From Pacificimonas aurantium (GTDB taxonomy: Bacteria; Pseudomonadota; Alphaproteobacteria; Sphingomonadales; Sphingomonadaceae), in contig NZ_JAGSGB010000001.1 in NCBI RefSeq assembly GCF_020092905.1, forward strand, positions 1,343,861-1,407,860: 64,000 nucleotides of DNA. The letters run 5' to 3'. Under the pieces are notes generated by a model. The model made no database searches. It was not told the DNA's origin and saw only the letters and a program-made list of their open reading frames with translations. A program made the translations under genes and the position numbers. Positions within the stretch are counted from its first letter, which is position 1; the number at the start of each line of letters is the position of its first letter. This document shows, piece by piece, positions 36,923 through 45,729 of this stretch.

Positions 36923-37389
36923 GCGGACCGGCGGAAGGGCAGAAGGCGCCCGATTTCGAACTCGCGGCGGAGGGCGATGAAACGCTGCGCCTTTCCGATT
37001 TCGAAGGACGTAAGCTCGTTCTATACTTCTATCCGAAGGACGATACGCCCGGCTGCACGAAGGAGGCGATCGCCTTCACCGAACATTCCGCGGAATTCGC
37101 TGCCGCAGACACTGACATCGTCGGTGTCTCCAAGGACAGTGTCGCCAAGCATGGCAAGTTTCGCGAGAAGCACGAGCTGGGAATTCACCTGGGCAGTGAT
37201 CCCGATGGCGAGGTGATCGAGCGCTATGGGTCCTGGGTCGAGAAGAAGATGTATGGCCGGACCTATATGGGCATCGATCGGTCGACCTTTCTTATCGACA
37301 GGGAAGGGAAGGTCGCGAAAATCTGGCGCAAGGTTCGGGTGAAGGGCCATGTCGAGGAGGTTCTCGAGGCTGCACGGGCTCTTGACTGA
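36919..37389 (+). CDS. bcp: peroxiredoxin Bcp/PrxQ, one-cysteine type
   Basis: A thiol peroxidase of the AhpC/TSA superfamily that reduces hydroperoxides. The 156-residue protein has the peroxidatic site YPKDDTPGCTKEA with Cys46. The resolving cysteine that many Bcp/PrxQ proteins carry five residues later is replaced by Ile51, and no other Cys is present, so it must be a 1-Cys enzyme resolved by an external thiol. It overlaps the glnE stop by 4 bases; the downstream ferritin-like gene overlaps its 3' end. Confidence 0.93.
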   Translation: MSGPAEGQKAPDFELAAEGDETLRLSDFEGRKLVLYFYPKDDTPGCTKEAIAFTEHSAEFAAADTDIVGVSKDSVAKHGKFREKHELGIHLGSDPDGEVIERYGSWVEKKMYGRTYMGIDRSTFLIDREGKVAKIWRKVRVKGHVEEVLEAARALD

Positions 37390-38215
37390 AGCCGGTGCGC
37401 CCGCGGGTCGCCCGGATTTTCGCCCCGCCGCCACGTTTGCCGAAGCGGCGTGCCGCGTTCTGAACGAGTCCGATCCGGCGCGGAAGGCGCAGGTCAGCCG
37501 GCATGAGGCAGCACGGTTTCGCGCGGGGCGGCTCGATTTGGTCTATGATCCGGGACCGCCGGATCGCCCGGAGCGTCCGACCAGGCCTGAGCTGCTTCCG
37601 CCTTCGAAAATGCCCAAGCGCGGCAGGGCCGGCTCGTCGCGGTCGCGGATCGCCCTTCTCCACGCGCTCGCGCACATCGAGCTGAACGCCATCGACCTGG
37701 CCTGGGATGCGGCGCTTCGTTTCGGCGCCGACATGCCGCCGTCCTTCACCTCCGATTGGATTTCCGTTGGCGACGACGAGGCGCGGCATTTCCTGATGCT
37801 GGCCGACCGTCTGGAGGAACTCGGAGCGACTTATGGCGACCTGCCCGCCCATGACGGTCTTTGGCAGGCCGCCGTCGACACTTCGCACGATCTGGCTGCA
37901 CGCCTCGCCGTCGTACCGCAGGTTCTCGAAGCGCGGGGCCTCGACGTGTCGCCCGCTACTGTCGAGCGCCTGCGCGCCGCTGGAGATGAAGCGAGTGCTC
38001 GCATCGTCGACAGGATCTATCGCGATGAAATCGGCCATGTCTCCATCGGCAACAGATGGTTCCGTTTCCTTTGCGAATCGACGGGCGATTCGCCGCCGGA
38101 ACGGTTCCGCGTGCTGGTTCAGAGGCACTTCAAAGGGCGCGTGAAACCTCCGTTCAACGACTCGGCGCGCCAGAAGGCCGGTCTGACGACGGAATACTAT
38201 AGCGACCTTGATTGA
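37349..38215 (+). CDS. DUF455 ferritin-like protein
   Basis: A 288-residue (or about 277-residue) alpha-helical protein of the DUF455 ferritin-like group. It has the metal-ligand type helices LLHALAHIELNAIDLAWDAA, VGDDEARHFLMLADRLEEL and IYRDEIGHVSIGNRWF, with E-xx-H pairs suited to a di-iron site. No function is established for the group. The ATG at 37349 overlaps bcp by 41 bases; a TTG at 37382 would overlap it by only 8 bases and gives a start closer to relatives. The frame and its coupling to bcp are secure. Confidence 0.8.
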   Translation: MSRRFSRLHGLLTEAGAPAGRPDFRPAATFAEAACRVLNESDPARKAQVSRHEAARFRAGRLDLVYDPGPPDRPERPTRPELLPPSKMPKRGRAGSSRSRIALLHALAHIELNAIDLAWDAALRFGADMPPSFTSDWISVGDDEARHFLMLADRLEELGATYGDLPAHDGLWQAAVDTSHDLAARLAVVPQVLEARGLDVSPATVERLRAAGDEASARIVDRIYRDEIGHVSIGNRWFRFLCESTGDSPPERFRVLVQRHFKGRVKPPFNDSARQKAGLTTEYYSDLD

Positions 38216-38324
38216 TAGGACCCCGCTGCCCAGAACTGACCGCTATGTCACGCATCTAGAGCGACTTTCTAGGTTAATGACGGGATGACCGCGGCGACCC
38301 GGCCGCGGCAACAGGGGGTTGTTG

Positions 38325-39437
38325 ATGAGGTCAGGCGTCGCCGCGAAATGTTCGTCGGCTTGGACACGGTGTTTTCGTGACCGCGAGTTCATGCATTACT
38401 CGTCGGATCACGGGATGAAGGTGGTTCGCATCAGTGCGCGCAGCCAGATTGCCGCTGCGTTCCTCGTTCTGTGCGTTGCGGTCTACTCGCTGACGATGAC
38501 CGGCGTTGCGCTTGCGGGCACGTCGTCTCCGACTGCCGAGGGTGGCACCACCGCAGAAATGCAGCGGCTGCAGCAGGAACTCGCGTCCCTGAAGAATGAC
38601 GTTGCCATGAAGGCCGCGTCGCTGGAGGCGAAGCAGAGCTTTATCGAGAAAGTCATCTCCGGTGAGGCCAGCATGGACGACCTCGAGCGCGCAGCACCGC
38701 TGCTGGACGGCGATGAAGTCAGTGCCGCCGGAGTCCTTGCACCGCTCGCGCCGGTAGAGGCGCGGCAGGAAAAGCTGCTCGAATATGCCTCCATTGCCGC
38801 CGAGTCGCATATCCAGGCCCGTCACGATCGTCTTGAGACGCTTGGCCTGTCGCCCGACCGTTATGCGCGCGAGACCGGCATGGGCGGACCGGAGGTCTCG
38901 ATCGGCGAGGACCTGCGCGAGGCGGCCGAGGCGAACCCGCGTTTTGCGGCTCTGCTGACCAGCTGGGGCCGGCTCGACTATCTCGATGATGAAATGAAGA
39001 CCCTGCCGCATGTGCTGCCGGTCAGCGAATTCCGGTTCACGTCGGAATATGGGCGCCGCGTCGACCCGTTCCGCCGCCGTGCGGCGATGCACCAGGGGCT
39101 CGACATGGCCGCGCCGCATGGCACGGCCATCCGGTCCTCTGCGCCCGGCAAGGTCGTGAAGGCGGGCTGGGCCGGCGGCTACGGTAAGATGGTCGAGATC
39201 GACCATGGCAATGGCATCACGTCGCGCTACGCGCACATGTCCCGTATCCTCGTGTCGCCGGGCGACCGGGTTTCTGCCGGCGAATCCATCGGCAAGATGG
39301 GCTCCACGGGCCGCTCCACCGGCTCGCACCTCCACTTCGAGATTCGCGTAGACGGCCGCGCGGTCGATCCGATGCCCTATTTCGAGCAGCCGGTTCTCGC
39401 CGCTCATGACGATGGCGGCGCCCAGGGCGGCCAGTAA
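38325..39437 (+). CDS. M23-family (LytM) metallopeptidase, envelope-anchored
   Basis: A cell-wall endopeptidase candidate of 370 residues: cytoplasmic N-terminus of about 45 residues (including CFRDREFMHYSSDH), one membrane helix (about 47-66), a coiled coil rich in Gln/Leu/Lys (about 75-120) and a C-terminal LytM domain with SEYGRRVDPF, HQGLDMAAPHGT and SHLHFEIRVDG. All zinc ligands (His and Asp of HxxxD, His of HxH) are present, so it should be active rather than an EnvC/NlpD-type activator. ATG 38325 is chosen because AGGGGG is 7 bases upstream. Confidence 0.88.
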   Translation: MRSGVAAKCSSAWTRCFRDREFMHYSSDHGMKVVRISARSQIAAAFLVLCVAVYSLTMTGVALAGTSSPTAEGGTTAEMQRLQQELASLKNDVAMKAASLEAKQSFIEKVISGEASMDDLERAAPLLDGDEVSAAGVLAPLAPVEARQEKLLEYASIAAESHIQARHDRLETLGLSPDRYARETGMGGPEVSIGEDLREAAEANPRFAALLTSWGRLDYLDDEMKTLPHVLPVSEFRFTSEYGRRVDPFRRRAAMHQGLDMAAPHGTAIRSSAPGKVVKAGWAGGYGKMVEIDHGNGITSRYAHMSRILVSPGDRVSAGESIGKMGSTGRSTGSHLHFEIRVDGRAVDPMPYFEQPVLAAHDDGGAQGGQ

Positions 39438-39499
39438 GTTCGCGGGGCCAGGGCCGGTCCGCTCTTGAGCCGACCGACTGCACTTCCTACCTTCGCTTC

Positions 39500-39826
39500 A
39501 TGGACGGTGTGACCATTTCTCCTGCGGCGGCGGCCCGCGTGCGCAAGATTGCCGACAAGCAGGGCGCGCCGGCGATTCTGCGTCTCAGCGTCGAAGGCGG
39601 CGGCTGCGCGGGCTTCCAATATAAGTTCGGCCTCGAAGCCGGTCCCGACGCTGAAGATGCCGTTGCGGAGACTGACGGCGTGAAGCTGGTCGTCGATCCG
39701 GTCAGCCTGGATCTCGTCACCGGGTCCGAGGTCGATTTCGTGTCGAACCTCGGCGGCTCTCATTTTGAAGTGAAGAATCCTCAGGCTGCCTCTGGCTGCG
39801 GCTGCGGCACGTCTTTCTCGGTCTAG
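39500..39826 (+). CDS. erpA: iron-sulfur cluster insertion protein (A-type carrier)
   Basis: An IscA/ErpA-type scaffold that hands Fe-S clusters to apoproteins. The 108-residue protein has the three conserved cysteines: EGGGCAGFQYKF and the C-terminal SGCGCGTSF. The central YKFGLEAGPDAED and SLDLVTGSEVDF are typical. It stands alone, 62 bases after the M23 gene and 62 before xth; the latter gap contains an AGCCGCT/AGCGGCT hairpin without a T-run. Confidence 0.9.
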   Translation: MDGVTISPAAAARVRKIADKQGAPAILRLSVEGGGCAGFQYKFGLEAGPDAEDAVAETDGVKLVVDPVSLDLVTGSEVDFVSNLGGSHFEVKNPQAASGCGCGTSFSV

Positions 39827-39888
39827 GCGTCCACCAAGCGACAGTAGCCGCTCTTCTCCCTTGCGGCAGCGGCTGCTAGGCGGCTGAC

Positions 39889-40662
39889 ATGCGCATCGCC
39901 ACCTATAATGTGAACGGGATCAAGGCCCGGCTTCCGCGGCTCCTCGAGTGGCTCGAGGAAACGAAACCCGACGTCGCCTGCCTGCAGGAGATCAAGTCGC
40001 AGACGGATCTGTTTCCCGTGAGCGATATCGAAGACGCGGGCTATCACGCCCTCGTTCACGGTCAGAAAGGGTTCAACGGCGTTGCGATCCTCACCCGCGA
40101 ACCGGCGGAGGAGGTTCAGGTCTCGCTTCCCGGCGACAACGAGGACGAGCAGGCCCGCTACATAGAATGCGACTATCGGGGTGTGCGCATCGCCAATCTC
40201 TACCTGCCCAACGGCAATCCTCAGCCCGGGCCGAAGTTCGACTACAAGCTCGGATGGATGGAGCGTCTGCGTCTGCGAGCCCAGACGCTGTTCGACAGCG
40301 AAATACCGACCTGCGTCACCGGCGACTTCAACGTCGCCCCTGAGGACCGCGACGTCTTTTCCATGCGGTCCATGGCGAACGATGCGCTCGTGCAGCCGGA
40401 AAGCCGCGCCGCGCTGCGCACCATCGTCAACCAGGGCTGGCTGGAAGCGCTGAGGGCCGTGCACCCGCATGACGACAAGCTCTATACCTTCTGGGACTAT
40501 CAGGCCGGCTGCTGGCCGCGTGACGCGGGGCTGCGGATCGACCACCATTTGCTTTCGCCGCAACTGGCCGACCGGCTGGTCGATGCGCAGGTGGACAAGG
40601 AGTATCGCGGCCGGGAAAAAGCCTCCGACCATGCCCCCGTTTGGGTCGAGATCGCCGACTAG
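39889..40662 (+). CDS. xthA: exodeoxyribonuclease III
   Basis: An AP endonuclease/3'-5' exonuclease of base-excision repair. The 257-residue protein follows the Exo III pattern: MRIATYNVNGIKARLPRL, CLQEIKSQ (metal-binding Glu), NLYLPNGN, TGDFNVAPEDRDVF, TFWDYQAG, LRIDHHLLS and the final SDHAPV. All catalytic residues (Glu, Asp, Asn, His of SDH) are visible. Confidence 0.95.
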   Translation: MRIATYNVNGIKARLPRLLEWLEETKPDVACLQEIKSQTDLFPVSDIEDAGYHALVHGQKGFNGVAILTREPAEEVQVSLPGDNEDEQARYIECDYRGVRIANLYLPNGNPQPGPKFDYKLGWMERLRLRAQTLFDSEIPTCVTGDFNVAPEDRDVFSMRSMANDALVQPESRAALRTIVNQGWLEALRAVHPHDDKLYTFWDYQAGCWPRDAGLRIDHHLLSPQLADRLVDAQVDKEYRGREKASDHAPVWVEIAD

Positions 40663-40756
40663 GCCACCCCATCGCCTCCCGCCGGAGCCGGAAGACGGAT
40701 AAATGAGGCTGCCCGCGTGTTGGTCCGGAATACCGGAACGACGACAAGGGGCTTTT

Positions 40757-42442
40757 GTGATCAGACTGGCCGGCCTGTTCGCCGCGATCTTCGCGGCATT
40801 CCTCATTCTGGCTCCGGCCGGCTTTGCGCAAAGCGGCGGCGGACCTTACGCCTATTCCGTCGACGCGGTGAATCCCGGTCTCGGCCCGGTCCCCGAGGAC
40901 GCCAACCTCGAAACGCCGCAGGCGCTGCTGGAGACATTCTGGTTCGCCGGCGAAGTGAATGACTGGGATACCGCGCAGCATGCGCTCGACCTTTCGCACC
41001 TTTCGCCTGCAGACCAGGCGGCGCGCGGCGAACAACTCGCGCGGGAACTCCATACGGTAATCAAGCGGTCGATGCTGGTCGATTGGGCGGGGCTGTCCGA
41101 TCGTCCGGACGCGGTGATGGAAAGCGTGTCGAGCGATCATCCGCTTGCGGGCCAGGCCCGCCGCAACATCAGCCTTGAGACGATGCGACTGCCCGAACGC
41201 ACAGTGTCTCTGCGCATTTCCCGCCTCGACCCGGCAAATGGCGATCCGGTCTGGCTCTTCTCGAAGCAGACCGTCGACAACATCCCTATGCTCTATGAGC
41301 GTTTCGGCCCCACGCCGTTCGAGGAGGCCTTGCCCGCGTCGCTTCGCAAGCAGGCCTTCTGGACGCTCGCCTGGTGGGAAGTGATCGCTCTGCCCATCGT
41401 CTTCATTCTCGCACTTCTTGCGGCTGCCGGGACATTCATCCTCTTCCGCAAGCTCATGAAGCGCACTGATGGGACCGTCATGGAGCGGATCGCAAAGGCG
41501 CTTCGCTTTCCTGCTGCGCTGTTCGCGTTCGTGGGTACGTTTCTCGTGCTTCGCGAAACCGTCTTCGTCTTTTCAGGCGTCGTAAAGGACGTGCTCGATC
41601 CGCTACAGACGCTCATCATGGTGGTCGCCGTCGCGGCGATTATCCTGTCGCTGCTGGAGGCTGTCCTCGACCTGATCCGCGAGCGGCGCATCGACGACAT
41701 GGACGATCCCGAGCATGACGAGGACCGCAACCTTTATACCAGCCTGTCTGCCGTCCGCCGCCTCTTCCTGGTGGCCGCACTTCTGGTCGGCGCGGCCTTC
41801 GTCATCTTCTCTTCCGGGCTTTCCGATACGCTGGGCTTCTCCATGCTCGCATCGGCAGGCCTTCTCGGTCTGATCCTGGTGTTCGCCGCGCGTTCGGCGC
41901 TCTCCAACATCATGGCCTCGATGCAGATCGTCTTTTCGAAGGTCGCGCGCGTCGGCGATGCCGTCATGTGGGAAGACGACTGGTGCTATGTCGAAAAGAT
42001 CGGTCTCAGCCATGTACAGCTGCGTACCTGGCACGACCGGCGTCTGATGGTGCCGGTCGACCTGTTCGCCTCCACGCCCTTCGAGAACTGGACGAAGACC
42101 GATCCCAGCCTGCTACGCCCCGTCTCGCTGTTCCTCGACCATCGAACCGACATCGACCAGCTGCGCCAGGCGTTCGAGAAGTTTGTGTCGAGCGACGACG
42201 ATGTCATCTGCAAGGACGAGGCATCGGTGCAGGTGGTGGGCCATTCCGACCGCGCGATGGAGGTGCGCTTTCTCGTGCGAGCGGACAATCCCTCCGATGG
42301 GTGGGATATGCACTGCCGCCTGCGCGAGGCGATGCTGATCGCTGCGGCCGATCTCGATGCCAGCGGCGAGCCCGGAGCCGATACCGCCGTCCTGCCGCGT
42401 GAACGGGAAGTCGTTCTCGGGAAGGACGGCGAGTCCGGCTAA
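40757..42442 (+). CDS. MscS-family mechanosensitive ion channel
   Basis: A 561-residue channel that probably releases solutes upon hypo-osmotic shock. It has a signal peptide (MIRLAGLFAAIFAAFLILAP), a periplasmic domain of about 190 residues, then membrane helices (ALPIVFILALLAAAGTFILF, ALFAFVGTFLVLRET, LIMVVAVAAIILSLLEAVL, LFLVAALLVGAAFVIF) and the MscS pore and beta domain (SMLASAGLLGLILVFAARSA, VGDAVMWEDDWCYVEKIGLS). Start is GTG 40757, with AAGGGG 6 bases upstream; the frame is open further up but would not give a signal peptide. Confidence 0.85.
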   Translation: MIRLAGLFAAIFAAFLILAPAGFAQSGGGPYAYSVDAVNPGLGPVPEDANLETPQALLETFWFAGEVNDWDTAQHALDLSHLSPADQAARGEQLARELHTVIKRSMLVDWAGLSDRPDAVMESVSSDHPLAGQARRNISLETMRLPERTVSLRISRLDPANGDPVWLFSKQTVDNIPMLYERFGPTPFEEALPASLRKQAFWTLAWWEVIALPIVFILALLAAAGTFILFRKLMKRTDGTVMERIAKALRFPAALFAFVGTFLVLRETVFVFSGVVKDVLDPLQTLIMVVAVAAIILSLLEAVLDLIRERRIDDMDDPEHDEDRNLYTSLSAVRRLFLVAALLVGAAFVIFSSGLSDTLGFSMLASAGLLGLILVFAARSALSNIMASMQIVFSKVARVGDAVMWEDDWCYVEKIGLSHVQLRTWHDRRLMVPVDLFASTPFENWTKTDPSLLRPVSLFLDHRTDIDQLRQAFEKFVSSDDDVICKDEASVQVVGHSDRAMEVRFLVRADNPSDGWDMHCRLREAMLIAAADLDASGEPGADTAVLPREREVVLGKDGESG

Positions 42443-42452
42443 GGGGGGAGCC

Positions 42453-43607
42453 TTAGAGCGCCTTTTCGTAAACCTTGTAGGTCTTGGTGATCTTCGACTT
42501 GATGACGTCGGCGATCGACAGCATCGGGCCGTTATCTTCCAGGATCCAACCGATTTCACCACGTGTAGCGCCGAACTTCTCGACGCTGGCGCGGCGGATA
42601 TATTCGATCATCAGGAAGGCCATGAAGGTAGCCAGGCGTGACCCTTGCAGCGACTTGCGAACCCCCATCAGCGGTACGCGCATGCGGCTGACGCGCGGAA
42701 AGCGGAGCCGCCACAGCAGCTTTGCCCAGCCGAACGGGAACAGCGAGCCGTTCAGGTCCATCGTCAGCTCGTTCAGGTCCGGCAGTGTGATCATGAAGGC
42801 TGCGGCCTCGCCGTCCACCTCGCAGATCTTGATCAGATCCTCATAGACGATCGGCTTCAGCTGCTTGGCGAAATGCTCGACCTCCCGGTCGGTGAGCGGG
42901 ACGAAGCCCCAATTGTCCGACCAGGCATCGTTCAGGATTTCGAGAATCAGCTTCGCTTCCTCGTCGAACCGGCTCTTGTCGACGGAGCGAATGCGAATGC
43001 GATCATTCTTCTCGGCAAAGCCCACAATTCGGTCGACGGGCTTGGGGAAGCCTTCGTCGATCGGAAGCTCATAGGCATAGATCGTCTTGATTTCGTCATG
43101 GCCAGCGGCCGTGACCAGCCGCTCATAATAGCGCCGGTGATGCCCCATCATGATCGTCGGCGGCAGTTCGAAACCGTCTACCAGCAGACCGGGTTCATCC
43201 CAGATGGAAAGGCTGAAGGGACCGATCATGCGCGTCATGCGCTTCGCGCCCAGCCAGTTCGAGGCCACCTCGAACAGCGCGTCGGCCACTGTCTGGTCGT
43301 CGACACATTCGAACATGCCCCACTGGCCGGTGCCTTCGCCCATATGCTGGAGTACGAGACGGTCGACCTGGGCGCTGATACGGCCGACAATCTCTCCGCC
43401 GCGTTCGGCCAGCCAGAAGGCGGCCTCGGCATGGTCGAACCAGGGATTGGTCGCCGGGCCGTCGATCAGGTGGTGAACGTCGGCCTTCAGCGGCGGACGC
43501 CAGGACGGATCGTCGGCGTAAAGCTTCCAGGGCAGGTCGACGAAGGCTTTCTGGTCGGCCTTCGTGCGGACGGGACGGACGATCAGGTCGTCGGATTTGG
43601 CAGTCAT
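42453..43607 (-). CDS. acyl-CoA N-acyltransferase-like (GNAT-fold) protein, possible ceramide synthase
   Basis: A 384-residue protein with no signal peptide. Segments GRISAQVDRL, MIGPFSLSIWDEPGLLVDGF and MMGHHRRYYERLV belong to a widespread alphaproteobacterial family of acyl-CoA acyltransferase-like proteins, variously annotated as GNAT or (mistakenly) dATP pyrophosphohydrolase. The bacterial ceramide synthase of Caulobacter is, as I recall, of this type. Sphingomonads make sphingolipids, and a ceramide-hydroxylase-like gene lies 64 bases upstream on the same strand, so this is a plausible N-acyltransferase of ceramide synthesis. No serine palmitoyltransferase is in the window. Start at ATG 43607 with AAGG 8 bases upstream. 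Confidence 0.6.
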   Translation of the reverse strand: MTAKSDDLIVRPVRTKADQKAFVDLPWKLYADDPSWRPPLKADVHHLIDGPATNPWFDHAEAAFWLAERGGEIVGRISAQVDRLVLQHMGEGTGQWGMFECVDDQTVADALFEVASNWLGAKRMTRMIGPFSLSIWDEPGLLVDGFELPPTIMMGHHRRYYERLVTAAGHDEIKTIYAYELPIDEGFPKPVDRIVGFAEKNDRIRIRSVDKSRFDEEAKLILEILNDAWSDNWGFVPLTDREVEHFAKQLKPIVYEDLIKICEVDGEAAAFMITLPDLNELTMDLNGSLFPFGWAKLLWRLRFPRVSRMRVPLMGVRKSLQGSRLATFMAFLMIEYIRRASVEKFGATRGEIGWILEDNGPMLSIADVIKSKITKTYKVYEKAL

Positions 43608-43671
43608 CGGCGCGGCCTTGCCGCTCGTCCGTTCGGGTGACAAGACAAATCGCGCGCCTGCCGGTGACCGG

Positions 43672-44466
43672 TCAGGCAGCCTTTGCGTCGTCCAGCTGCT
43701 CTTTAACCTTCGCGCGGCGCGTGGGGGCGTCGTGGATCTCGCCCGATTTTACCTTCACCCAAGGCCATTTCTCGGCTGCCGCCTCGTCATAGCCGAGGTT
43801 GAAGACCGTGGCCGATTTCTTCGGTCGGTCGGTACGCTCGTAAAAGGTCTTGAACAGGCGGTCCCAAGTGAAGTCGGTGATCCCGAAATTCCCTGTTTCG
43901 TCATGAAAGTGATGCGCCATGTGCCGCGCTTTCATCTGCTGCAGCCACTTGTTCTTCGGCTTGTACGCCAGGTGCTGGATGCAGTGCACGAACTCGTAGA
44001 CGCAGGTCATCAGAAGGCCTGCGGCGAGGGCCACCCACAGGCCGCCCATCCCGCCGATGGCATAGCCGATCGGACCCATGATCGCGACGATCGTCGGCAA
44101 CGTGGTGTACAGGGCGCCGAACAGCACCTCCAGATGATTGGGGTCCTGGTGGTGGTCGAAGTGGATCCGCTTCCAGGTCGTCGCCGTCAGGGGCGACTTG
44201 TACATCCACTGACTGTGGAGAACCCAGCGGTGCAGCACATACCAGGCAAGCGGGTAGGCAACGACTGCCACACCGGTCGCAAAGACACCCTCCACCAGCG
44301 TCGGCGGAGTCTGCACAGCCAGGTAGATCGCGATGGCCGACAGCACCAAATAGGCTTGGATCGCGTAATATTGGAAATAGGCGACGACCAGGTCCTTGAA
44401 CGTCATCCGGTCCAGATAGTGCGACTTGTTCCACATGCCGACGCGCAGCGTTTTTGCGATGTTCAC
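43672..44466 (-). CDS. fatty acid hydroxylase/sterol desaturase superfamily membrane protein
   Basis: A 264-residue di-iron membrane hydroxylase. The histidine clusters are HRWVLH, HFDHHQDPNH, HCIQH and HMAHHFHD, arranged as in the superfamily, with hydrophobic helices between (LVLSAIAIYLAVQ, VFATGVAVVAYPLAWYVL, IVAIMGPIGYAIGGMGGLWV). The layout resembles FA2H/Scs7-type acyl hydroxylases, and sphingomonad lipids are rich in 2-hydroxy fatty acids, so acyl-chain hydroxylation is a fair guess. Beta-carotene hydroxylases belong to the same superfamily and cannot be excluded. Start is GTG with AAGG 9 bases upstream. The gene precedes the acyltransferase-like gene in the same direction. Confidence 0.75.
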   Translation of the reverse strand: MNIAKTLRVGMWNKSHYLDRMTFKDLVVAYFQYYAIQAYLVLSAIAIYLAVQTPPTLVEGVFATGVAVVAYPLAWYVLHRWVLHSQWMYKSPLTATTWKRIHFDHHQDPNHLEVLFGALYTTLPTIVAIMGPIGYAIGGMGGLWVALAAGLLMTCVYEFVHCIQHLAYKPKNKWLQQMKARHMAHHFHDETGNFGITDFTWDRLFKTFYERTDRPKKSATVFNLGYDEAAAEKWPWVKVKSGEIHDAPTRRAKVKEQLDDAKAA

Positions 44467-44631
44467 TTCAACAACCTTCGGTTTTGTAATGTGCGGCCAC
44501 CCGGGTCAGCGGGTCCTCTAATCGCGCCCTATATGGGGACGCAATGCGGCGAATTTACGGCCCGTATACGGTCCGCAGCCTTATTCGCCCCTGAATATGC
44601 CCGGTTCAACGCAGGCGGGCGGCCATCGATC

Positions 44632-45729
44632 CTATTCTTCGGTGCGGAAGATCATCGCCTCGCCCACCAGCAGGAACAGAAGGAACGGCCCCCAGGCGGC
44701 TAGCAGCGGCGGCGCCGCGCCGAACTCGCCCATGGCGAGCATGGCGTTGTCGGCCACGAAATAAGCGAAGCCCAGCGCCAGGCCGACGACGGTGCGCATG
44801 AACAACTGACCGGACCTTGCAAGGCCAAAACCGGCAACCGCCCCCAGTAGTGGCATCAGAAGCGCGCTCAGCGGCTTCACGAACTTCTGATGAAGCGATG
44901 TGCGCAGGCCGTCCGTGGAGAGACCCGTGGCCTCCAGCGTTTCGATCGAAGCGGCGAGCGTGCGGCTGTTCACCTCGTCGGGGTCCGGGATGCGAAGGTC
45001 GTAGCGCTCAGGGGGGATACCGCTCCCGACGACGGGGCTGTCCACCTCGAGGAGGGCGCCGCGACCGACATCGAAACGTTCGGCGCCTTCCAGTCGCCAG
45101 CCGCCCTCGGCCGGATAGGCGCGCATGGCGGTGAACTGCGCATCCAGTCGCCCTCCGCCGCGGCGATAGACCTCTACCTCTTCCAACACGGTGTCTGCGC
45201 CTTCGCCGATCACTCGCCCGGCATAGAGGACGTCGGTTTCTCCGGTCTGCCAGACGTCCACGCGATCGTCGGGACGGTCGGGGTCGAACTCGCCATAGTC
45301 CGCCTGCTGCCAGGCATCTAGCTGGCGGTTCGTTTCGGGCAGGACCGTCTCTGAGAACCAGAAATGGAAGACGGCGACCAGCATGGCCGTGGCGGTCAGA
45401 GGAAAAAGGATCGCATGGGGGGACATGCCCGCGCCGCGCATGATGGTGATCTCGCTGGACTGGTTCAGCGATGACCAGGTCAACAGCGCGCCCAGCAGCA
45501 CGGAAAAGGGCAGGAACGTGTCCGCAAGCTGAGGGATGCGTAGCGAGACGTAGCGAAGAAGGTCGCCATTGTCATTGCCCGGCGCTGCCAGAATCTTCTC
45601 CGATTCCGACAACAGGTCGAGGACCTGCAACAGACCGATCAACACGAAGGCGAAGCCGAGAATTCTCAGCGCGAACAGCCGCGCCTCGTAAAGGGCGAGG
45701 GTGTTGGAAGGCCAGGGGGCGAACCGCAT
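44632..45729 (-). CDS. lptG: LPS export ABC transporter permease LptG
   Basis: LptG forms the inner-membrane LptB2FG complex that extracts LPS (or the glycosphingolipid of LPS-free sphingomonads) for transport to the outer membrane. The 365-residue protein has the YjgP/YjgQ layout: two helices at the N-terminus (LGFAFVLIGLLQVLDLLSES), ALLTWSSLNQSSEITIMRGAG, a periplasmic jellyroll and three C-terminal helices. Its ATG overlaps the lptF stop by one base (TGATG), giving tight coupling. Confidence 0.92.
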   Translation of the reverse strand: MRFAPWPSNTLALYEARLFALRILGFAFVLIGLLQVLDLLSESEKILAAPGNDNGDLLRYVSLRIPQLADTFLPFSVLLGALLTWSSLNQSSEITIMRGAGMSPHAILFPLTATAMLVAVFHFWFSETVLPETNRQLDAWQQADYGEFDPDRPDDRVDVWQTGETDVLYAGRVIGEGADTVLEEVEVYRRGGGRLDAQFTAMRAYPAEGGWRLEGAERFDVGRGALLEVDSPVVGSGIPPERYDLRIPDPDEVNSRTLAASIETLEATGLSTDGLRTSLHQKFVKPLSALLMPLLGAVAGFGLARSGQLFMRTVVGLALGFAYFVADNAMLAMGEFGAAPPLLAAWGPFLLFLLVGEAMIFRTEE

